Shown: positions 57,122 to 64,000 of the stretch, one piece after another
How positions within the stretch are numbered: the first letter of the stretch is position 1
Layout of the letters: each line of letters starts with the position of its first letter
Assembly (NCBI GenBank): GCA_905234855.1
Contig: CAJOIU010000004.1
Location: forward strand, 1 to 64,000
DNA: 64,000 nucleotides
Direction of reading: 5' to 3'
From: an uncultured Oscillospiraceae bacterium
Lineage (GTDB): Bacteria > Bacillota > Clostridia > Oscillospirales > Oscillospiraceae
Notes under the pieces: generated by a model
The model's input: only the letters and a program-made list of their open reading frames with translations
Told to the model about the DNA's origin: nothing
Databases searched by the model: none
Position numbers and translations under genes: made by a program

Positions 57122-58642
57122 TTATCCCAGCCCGACCTCCTTCATCTCCCATGGGACATTATACAGATACTCCGCAATGCGGTGATCGCAGAACGGAACG
57201 CGCACCTCCAGCGCGCTGTACATGGACATCCTGTCCTTCCGATCAAGGAGCGTTTGCATAAACCAGTCGGTATTGAGGCGCATCATCTCCCGCATGCGGC
57301 GGTCGGCTGCGCTGTCCTCCGGGAGGCTGTCCGTATCCCGGATCGTATCGTAATACCGAGCCAGCACATAGGCGCGGGCGTCCAGCCCCTCCATGTATTC
57401 CGGCCGCAGGAACGAGGCGCGCCAGCGGATCGACTGCGCCCACGGGAAGCCCTCCGCCATGCGGATCTTCTCGTCCCGATACCAAGGATAACCGCCGAAG
57501 ATCTCATCGGCGCACTCCCCGGAAAGCGCCACGGTGACATGCTCCCGGATGCGCTTGCAGAATTGCAGTAGAGAGGAATCCACATCGCTCATGCCGGGCA
57601 GGTCGCGCGCGTCCACGGCCTCGAACAGCCCCTCCACCAGATCGTCCGTGTCGAGAGTGACAAGGACGTTCTCACATCCGAGCCAGTCCCGCAGGCCGGG
57701 GATATAGTCCGTGTCGGTGTTGGGCTGGAATTTTCCCGCGCGGAAATACTTGCGGTTATCCCGATAGTCCACCGAAAAGGTGACAAGCTTCTGCCCGCGG
57801 CGGCGCATATAGCTGTTCGCGACGGAGCTGATGATGCCCGAATCCAGCCCGCCGGAGAGGAAGGTGCCGATGGGTACGTCGGAGACAAGCTGCCGCTCGA
57901 TGGCGTCGGCCACCAGCCAGCGCACATGGGCGGCGGTGTCCGAAAAGCTCTCCCGATGCGGCCGGGGCGTCAGCTTCCAATATCGCTCGGTATGGAGGCC
58001 GTATTCGTCGAAATAGCCCCGATAAGCGGGGGGCAGCTCATAGATCTCCTTAAAAACGCCGCAGCCCGGCGTACGGCCGGGGCCGGTGAGAAGCAGCTCG
58101 CGGACGGAATCCGCGTCCGCCTGCGGCGATACCCACGGATGCGCCAGTAACCCCTTCAGCTCCGAGGCAAAGAGGAATGCCCCCCGGCGCATCGCATAGA
58201 ACAACGGCTTTACGCCCATACGGTCGCGTGCGAGGAAAAGGCGGCGTATCTCCGGCTCCCATACGGCAAAGGCGAATATGCCGTTGAACCGCTCGACGCA
58301 GGCAGCGCCCCAGCGGAGATAGGCCTTCAGAACCACCTCCGTATCCGAATGCCCGGAGAATTCAAAGCCCGCCCCCTTCAGCTCGCCGCGCAGCTCGGCG
58401 GTGTTATAAAGTTCGCCGTTATAGACGAGGACGCATTGCCTGCTGCCCGCGGCGGCCATCATGGGCTGGCGGCCGTTATCGGCGTCGATGACGCACAGCC
58501 GGTTATGGAACAGCGCGGCGTTTTCGGAAAAGTATTCGCCGTGCTGATCCGGCCCACGGCTTTTCATACTGGTTTTCATTTCCGTGAGATCGAGGCCGCG
58601 CACATCCTGCGCAAGGTCGATCATTCCTGCGATGGAACACAT
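57122..58642 (-). pseudogene. asnB: Asparagine synthase N-terminal part (506 aa, truncated)
   Basis: MCSIAGMIDLAQ glutaminase domain, FLSGGLDSGIISS synthetase motif; ends abruptly at VPFCDHRIAEYLYNVPWEMK-EVGLG*, lacking about 100 C-terminal residues. Confidence 0.9.
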
Positions 58643-58663
58643 AGTATCACCCCATAAACCAAT

Positions 58664-58702
58664 AATAAAAAGGCATGACGCGGTGTGCGCATGCCTTTTG
58701 TT
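58664..58702 (-). terminator. Intrinsic terminator downstream of obgE
   Basis: aaaaggcatg...catgcctttt. Confidence 0.7.
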
Positions 58703-58740
58703 CTCGGTTCAGTATATGCGGTTTTGCGGAAGTTGTCGCA

Positions 58741-60015
58741 TTATGATAGGTATTCAAAATGCAGCTCCGCGATGCTGATGGTATCGCCGTCGGAAAGACC
58801 CATCTCCTCCATGCGGTCGTAAACGCCCGCCTCCCGCAGCTTGCGGTCGAGGTACATCCGGGATTCATAGTCGGAGAAATTGACCCGCGCCACCAAGCGG
58901 TCGAGCCAGTCACCCCGCAGCTGCCAAACATCGTCGATCAGCTCGATGACGAGATCGTCCGCCGTGCCGAGCTTCACCTCCGGCGCGACGTAATCCGCCT
59001 CGAATACCGTTACGGGCGGCAGCTCCGCCAGCTTCCCGGCGGCGGCCATGGTCAGCTCATGCAGACCCTGATGCGCCGCGGCGGAGATCTCGAAGAACTC
59101 ATACCCCCGCTCCGTCACATAGGCGCGCAGGGCGTCAAGAGGCTCCCGATCCTCGCCCAGCAGATCGCATTTGTTCGCGGCGACGAGCTGGGGACGCTCG
59201 GCAAGCTCGGGGCTGTATTCCCGCAGCTCGGCGTTGATGGCCTCGAAATCCGCGATAGGATCCCGCCCCTCGCTGCCGGAGACGTCCACGACATGGATCA
59301 GCAGGCGGCAGCGGTCGATATGCCGCAGGAAATCATGTCCGAGACCCGCGCCCTCGCTGGCGCCCTCGATGATGCCGGGAATATCCGCCATGACAAAAGA
59401 GACGCCCGGCCCGGCATAGACGACGCCGAGGTTTGGATAGAGGGTGGTGAAAGGGTAATTTGCGATCTTCGGATGCGCCCGGCTCACGACGGAAAGAAGC
59501 GTCGATTTGCCTACGTTCGGGAAGCCGACGAGACCCACATCCGCCAAGAGCTTCAGCTCCAGAATGACCTCCCGGTATTCGCCCGGCAGACCGGGCTTGG
59601 CGAAGTGGGGCGTCTGGCGGGTGGGTGTGGCAAAGTGCTTATTGCCCCAGCCGCCCCGGCCGCCCCGGGCGAGGATAAAGCTGTCCGCAGCGGACATATC
59701 CTGCATGACCGCGCCGGAGTCCTTGTCCCGGATCACGGTGCCCTTCGGTACGCGCAGGATCACGTCCTCGCCGTCCTTGCCGGAGCAGCGCTTGCCCTGC
59801 CCGGGCATGCCGTTCGGGGCGATGAATTTGCGCTTATAGCGGAAATCCATCAGCGTGGACATAGAGGGATCGACCTGCACGACGATGTTGCCGCCGCGCC
59901 CGCCATCGCCCCCGTCGGGGCCGCCCGCGGCGACATATTTCTCCCGGTGGAAGGCCACCGCGCCGCCGCCGCCGTCCCCGGCGCGGACGGTGATCGTAAC
60001 TTTATCAACAAACAT
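58741..60015 (-). CDS. obgE: GTPase ObgE/CgtA
   Basis: MFVDKVTITVRAGDGGGGAVAFHREKYVAAGGPDGGDGG, GFPNVGKSTLLSVVSRA, OCT domain. Confidence 0.97.
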   Translation of the reverse strand: MFVDKVTITVRAGDGGGGAVAFHREKYVAAGGPDGGDGGRGGNIVVQVDPSMSTLMDFRYKRKFIAPNGMPGQGKRCSGKDGEDVILRVPKGTVIRDKDSGAVMQDMSAADSFILARGGRGGWGNKHFATPTRQTPHFAKPGLPGEYREVILELKLLADVGLVGFPNVGKSTLLSVVSRAHPKIANYPFTTLYPNLGVVYAGPGVSFVMADIPGIIEGASEGAGLGHDFLRHIDRCRLLIHVVDVSGSEGRDPIADFEAINAELREYSPELAERPQLVAANKCDLLGEDREPLDALRAYVTERGYEFFEISAAAHQGLHELTMAAAGKLAELPPVTVFEADYVAPEVKLGTADDLVIELIDDVWQLRGDWLDRLVARVNFSDYESRMYLDRKLREAGVYDRMEEMGLSDGDTISIAELHFEYLS

Positions 60016-60043
60016 GTGACATCACCCAATGGAAAGGATACAA

Positions 60044-60074
60044 AAAGCGGCGGTAGATGTTACCGCCGCTTTCG
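60044..60074 (-). terminator. Intrinsic terminator of rplU-rpmA
   Basis: aaagcggcggta-gatgt-taccgccgcttt. Confidence 0.75.
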
Positions 60075-60079
60075 AATAA

Positions 60080-60340
60080 TTACTGCTGAACCTCGTATAC
60101 GGAGACCTTCTTGCGGTCAGAGCCGTAACGCTCGAACTTCACGATGCCGTCTGCCTTCGCATAGAGGGTATCGTCGCCGCCGCGGCCCACGTTGGTGCCG
60201 GGGTGGATCTTCGTGCCGCGCTGACGGACAAGGATGTTGCCGGCCAGAACGAACTGACCGTCGGCCCGCTTCGCGCCGAGGCGCTTGGAATTACTGTCGC
60301 GACCGTTTTTGGTGGAGCCGCCGCCCTTTTTATGTGCCAT
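60080..60340 (-). CDS. rpmA: 50S ribosomal protein L27
   Basis: [28 protein letters not shown]. Confidence 0.98.
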   Translation of the reverse strand: MAHKKGGGSTKNGRDSNSKRLGAKRADGQFVLAGNILVRQRGTKIHPGTNVGRGGDDTLYAKADGIVKFERYGSDRKKVSVYEVQQ

Positions 60341-60357
60341 GTGATTTTCCCTCCTTG

Positions 60358-60669
60358 TCAGCCGATGGCGCCGATCTCAACCTTGGTGTAAGGCTGACGA
60401 TGGCCCTTGGTGTTGCGATAGCCCTTCTTGGGCTTCATCTTGTAGACACGGATCTTCTTCGCGCGACCCTGCTTGACGACGGTGCCGGCGACGGAAGCGC
60501 CTTCTACATAAGGAGCGCCAAAGGTGCTGCCCTCTTCGCCGATGACGGCCAGAACCTTGTCGAACTTGACGGAAGCGCCTTCCTCGGCGTCCAGCTTCTC
60601 GACGAAGATCACGTCGCCCTCGGCCACGCGGTACTGCTTACCGCCGGTCTCGATGATTGCGTGTTTCAT
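60358..60669 (-). CDS. rplU: 50S ribosomal protein L21
   Basis: [26 protein letters not shown]. Confidence 0.98.
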   Translation of the reverse strand: MKHAIIETGGKQYRVAEGDVIFVEKLDAEEGASVKFDKVLAVIGEEGSTFGAPYVEGASVAGTVVKQGRAKKIRVYKMKPKKGYRNTKGHRQPYTKVEIGAIG

Positions 60670-60754
60670 ACGAAAATATTCCTTCCTTTCGGGCTCGCTG
60701 TCCCGGGGGCGGCCATGGCCGACTTAAAATGACCCCTTTCAAAGCGGCTTTGAT

Positions 60755-60783
60755 ATCATAGCATACGCCTGTCCGCTTGTCAA
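60755..60783 (-). promoter_or_regulatory. Promoter of rplU-rpmA
   Basis: Minus strand TTGACA, 17 nt, TATGAT. Confidence 0.8.
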
Positions 60784-60871
60784 ATGATTTTTTTGCCTAG
60801 GAAAACTCTTGACGACGGCGGGAGATGATGTCTATTATAATACATAAATAAATTGATTCAAGAGGCGGCAT

Positions 60872-61597
60872 ATGGAGATCATCCGATCCCGGCAGAACGA
60901 GCTCATAAAGCATTTTATCGCCCTCGGCGCGGATGTGAAGGCGCGTCAGGCGGCGGGGGAATATATCTGCGCGGGGGACAAGCTGCTGCGGGAGGCGGCG
61001 GCCTCCGGCGCGGAGATCGGCTGCGTGCTGACGGCCGAGCCGCGGGAGGGCTTTCCCTGCCGACTGGTGACGCCGGAGCTGCTGCGGGCAGTGTCCCCGC
61101 TGCAGAACAGTCCCGGCCCGGTGTTCACGGTGAAGATGCGGCCGCTGCCGCCTCCGGAGACCCTCGCGCGGGTGATCGTACTGGAGAACGTGCAGGATCC
61201 CGGCAACGTCGGAACCGTCCTGCGGACGGCGGACGCCTTCGGCATCGACCTTGTGGCGCTGTGCGGCGCGTGCGCCGATCCCTATAACCCCAAGACCGTC
61301 CGCGCCTCCATGGGCGCGATCTTTCGGCAGAGTGTCGTCCGTGCCGAAACAGAGGAACTGCGGACGATCCTCGGCGGTCTGCCGCTGTATGGCGCGGCGC
61401 TGGAGGCGGACGCGGAGGATATCCGCTTGCTGCCGAAAACGGGGCTGGCCGTGGCCGTGGGAAACGAAGGGCGGGGGCTGACGCCGGAGCTTTTGGCGCA
61501 GTGCGCCGGATCGGTCGTCATTCCGATGCAGCCCCGCGCGGAATCGCTGAACGCCGGGGTCGCGGCGGCGGTGGTCATGTGGGAGATGGTGCGGTAG
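60872..61597 (+). CDS. TrmH/SpoU-family RNA 2'-O-methyltransferase
   Basis: VLENVQDPGNVGTVLRTADAFG, VAVGNEGRGLTPELL, IPMQPRAESLNAGVAAAVVMWE. Confidence 0.95.
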   Translation: MEIIRSRQNELIKHFIALGADVKARQAAGEYICAGDKLLREAAASGAEIGCVLTAEPREGFPCRLVTPELLRAVSPLQNSPGPVFTVKMRPLPPPETLARVIVLENVQDPGNVGTVLRTADAFGIDLVALCGACADPYNPKTVRASMGAIFRQSVVRAETEELRTILGGLPLYGAALEADAEDIRLLPKTGLAVAVGNEGRGLTPELLAQCAGSVVIPMQPRAESLNAGVAAAVVMWEMVR

Positions 61598-61598
61598 C

Positions 61599-62744
61599 AT
61601 GGCAAGACTGAAATACTGGGTTTGGCTGTCGTGCGTCGGCGGCGTGCGGCCGATAACAAAATACCGGCTGTGCGAGGCAATGGACGGGCCGGAAAAGCTG
61701 TTTTTTGCCGGACGGGACGAGATTCTGGCCGCCGGCGCAACGGAAGCAGAGGCGGATCGGCTGGCGGACAAGAGCATGGCGGGCGCCTCCCGCGCGATCT
61801 CTTCCTGCGCCGAGCGCGGGATCACGATCCTCACGCTGCAGGACGCCACTTATCCCGAGCGGCTTCGGAATATTCCCGATCCGCCGGTGGTACTGTATGT
61901 ATGGGGACAGCTCCCGGCGGTGGACGAGCATTTGCTCATTGCCGTGATCGGCACGCGCCGCCCCTCGCCCTATGGGATGCGGATGGCGGCCAAGCTGGGC
62001 GGAGAGCTCACCGAGGGCGGCGGGATCGTCGTATCGGGTCTGGCCGAGGGCTGCGACAGCGCCGCGATGGAAGCAGCGCTTCGGGCGGGCGGCCGCACGG
62101 TAGGCGTGCTCGGCACGGCCATCGACGTGGTGTATCCCGCGAAGCACCGCAGTCTTTTTGAAGCGGTGAAGGCAAACGGCGCGCTGGTGAGCGAGTATGC
62201 GCCGGGGATGCGGACATTCCCGGCGGACTTCAAGGCGCGCAATCGCATCATCTCCGGCCTGTCCGTCGGCGTGGTGGTGGCGGAGGCGCCGATCCGCAGC
62301 GGCACCCGGGTCACGGCGAACTTTGCGTTGGATCAGGGGCGGGATGTTTTCGCCGTTCCCGGCAACGCGGACGCAGCGTCCATGGCGGGCTGCAACGATC
62401 TTCTGGCTCACGGCGCCATCGTAACTACTTGCGGGGCGGACATTTTCGCGGAATATCGGTCAAGAAACGACCTGCTGCCCCAAAAAATGACGGCGACACC
62501 TATTAAAAAAGAGATTGACAAGCCCAAGGACATAGTTTATATTGACCTATCGGAAGCGCCGGAAAATCTGCCCGCGGATCAGCGGGCGATCCTCCGGGCG
62601 ATGACCCGTTCGGAGATGCATGCCGATGAGATCATCGAGGCGACAGGTCTTCCCGCAGCGGCGGCGCTGGCAGCGCTGACCATGCTGCAGGTGACGGGAT
62701 ATATCACCCAGAGCGCGGGACGGCGCTATACGCGGAAACAATGA
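61599..62744 (+). CDS. dprA: DNA-processing protein DprA
   Basis: YPERLRNIPDPPVVLYVWG, AVIGTRRPSPYG, SGLAEGCDSAAMEAAL. Confidence 0.95.
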   Translation: MARLKYWVWLSCVGGVRPITKYRLCEAMDGPEKLFFAGRDEILAAGATEAEADRLADKSMAGASRAISSCAERGITILTLQDATYPERLRNIPDPPVVLYVWGQLPAVDEHLLIAVIGTRRPSPYGMRMAAKLGGELTEGGGIVVSGLAEGCDSAAMEAALRAGGRTVGVLGTAIDVVYPAKHRSLFEAVKANGALVSEYAPGMRTFPADFKARNRIISGLSVGVVVAEAPIRSGTRVTANFALDQGRDVFAVPGNADAASMAGCNDLLAHGAIVTTCGADIFAEYRSRNDLLPQKMTATPIKKEIDKPKDIVYIDLSEAPENLPADQRAILRAMTRSEMHADEIIEATGLPAAAALAALTMLQVTGYITQSAGRRYTRKQ

Positions 62745-62763
62745 TTTTTAGCGAGGAATGGAT

Positions 62764-64000
62764 ATGGCAAAGGCAAAGAGCGAGCTCGTGATCGTGGAGT
62801 CTCCCGCGAAAGCGAGAACGATCGAAAAATATCTCGGCGGCGATTATAAGGTGGTTGCCTCCATGGGGCATCTCCGGGATCTGCCGAAGAGCAATATGGG
62901 CGTCGATATTGAAAACGGGTTTGAACCGAATTACCAGCCCGTCAAAGGCCGGGAGGACGTGATCGACTCTCTGAAAAAAGCGGCGAAAAAGGCAAACACC
63001 GTCTATCTCGCGACCGACCCGGACCGCGAGGGAGAAGCGATTTCATGGCACTTGAAGGAGCTTTTGGATCTGCCGGACGAAAAGGCGCGCCGCGTCACCT
63101 TTAATGAAATCACGAAAAAGGTCGTGCAGGACAGTATCGAGCATCCGCGGGACATCGATCAGGATCTGGTGGATGCCCAGCAGGCACGCCGCATCCTTGA
63201 CCGTATCGTGGGCTATAAGCTCAGCCCGCTTCTCTGGCGCAAGATCCGCAAGGGTCTTTCCGCCGGGCGCGTCCAGTCCGTCGCCACGCGGATGGTGGTG
63301 GATCGGGAGGAGGAGATCAAAAACTTTGTCCCGGAGGAATATTGGTATCTGAACGCTAAGCTCGCCACCGCCGAAGGGGAGAGCTTCGAGGCGCTGTTCC
63401 ACGGCACCGAGACGAAGAAGATGGAGCTGCACAGCGAGCAGGACGTCGATGCCGTCTGCCGCTCTGTGGAGGGAAAGCCCTTCGTCATCCGCACCGTGAA
63501 GCACGGGAAAAAGCAGCGCAGCCCGTCGCCCCCGTTCATCACCTCCACGCTGCAGCAGGAGGCGTCCCGCCGGCTGGGCATGACCCCGCGCCGGACGATG
63601 AGCATCGCCCAGCAGCTCTATGAGGGCGTGGATATTGAGGGCGAGGGCACCGTCGGCCTTATCACCTATATGCGTACCGACTCCCTGCGCCTGTCCGAAG
63701 ACGCGCTGGCCGCCGCGGGCGTATTCATCCGCGAGAGGTATGGCGAGGCGTATTATTACGGCAAGCCCCGCAGGTTCAAGACAGGCTCCAACGCGCAGGA
63801 CGCCCACGAGGCGATCCGTCCCTCCGTTCCGAGCCTTACGCCGGAGCGGGTGCGCAAGAGCCTCACGGGCGAGCAATACCGCCTTTACCGCCTCATTTGG
63901 GGTCGGTTCACCGCGAGCCAGATGGCAAACGCCGTGTATGACAACGTAACGGTGGACGCTGTGTGCGAGGGGTATCTCTTTCGGGCGAACCATTCCGAGA
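62764..64000 (+). CDS. topA: DNA topoisomerase I, partial (runs off window)
   Basis: MAKAKSELVIVESPAKARTIEKYLGGDYKVVASMGHLRDLPKS; ATDPDREGEAISWHL; not in the supplied ORF track because it has no stop in the window. Confidence 0.96.
   Translation, partial: MAKAKSELVIVESPAKARTIEKYLGGDYKVVASMGHLRDLPKSNMGVDIENGFEPNYQPVKGREDVIDSLKKAAKKANTVYLATDPDREGEAISWHLKELLDLPDEKARRVTFNEITKKVVQDSIEHPRDIDQDLVDAQQARRILDRIVGYKLSPLLWRKIRKGLSAGRVQSVATRMVVDREEEIKNFVPEEYWYLNAKLATAEGESFEALFHGTETKKMELHSEQDVDAVCRSVEGKPFVIRTVKHGKKQRSPSPPFITSTLQQEASRRLGMTPRRTMSIAQQLYEGVDIEGEGTVGLITYMRTDSLRLSEDALAAAGVFIRERYGEAYYYGKPRRFKTGSNAQDAHEAIRPSVPSLTPERVRKSLTGEQYRLYRLIWGRFTASQMANAVYDNVTVDAVCEGYLFRANHSE

Noticed and set aside
58759-60732. 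657-aa plus-strand ORF
   Set aside because: Antisense to obgE, rpmA and rplU.
1-64000. tRNA or rRNA genes, restriction-modification, toxin-antitoxin or phage-defence loci
   Set aside because: None recognised on reading both strands; absence not exhaustively proven without tRNAscan/DefenseFinder.

Overview
High-GC Clostridia-type (Oscillospirales-like; inference from gene content) chromosomal window, densely coding, mostly housekeeping. Main blocks, left to right: (1) a dlt-like, carrier-protein-dependent amino acid tailoring locus (adenylation enzyme, fold-type III PLP enzyme, left-handed beta-helix acyltransferase, ACP) divergent from an SGNH/DltD-like lipoprotein; (2) an FMN-riboswitch-controlled RibU-type transporter; (3) a sugar ABC transporter operon; (4) a large serine recombinase abutting the severed 3' end of asnB; (5) a nearly complete branched-chain amino acid region (ilvA, ilvD, ilvC, ilvN, ilvB, leuB, leuD, leuC, leuA) preceded by a leader peptide packed with Ile/Leu/Val codons; (6) cca, degV, heavy-metal ATPase with ArsR regulator, aminotransferase/Lrp, UvrD/PcrA, MATE; (7) infC-rpmI-rplT with an apparent AUA start for infC; (8) deoC, an SSB-like protein, glgA, TspO, a large secreted beta-helix protein, a two-component system; (9) the 5' part of asnB, obgE, rpmA, rplU, an rRNA methyltransferase, dprA and a partial topA. 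The strongest leads are the ACP/decarboxylase tailoring locus and the two co-directional, exactly complementary asnB fragments about 44 kb apart with a serine recombinase at one junction. All assignments come from reading the sequence and recalled family motifs; no searches were run.
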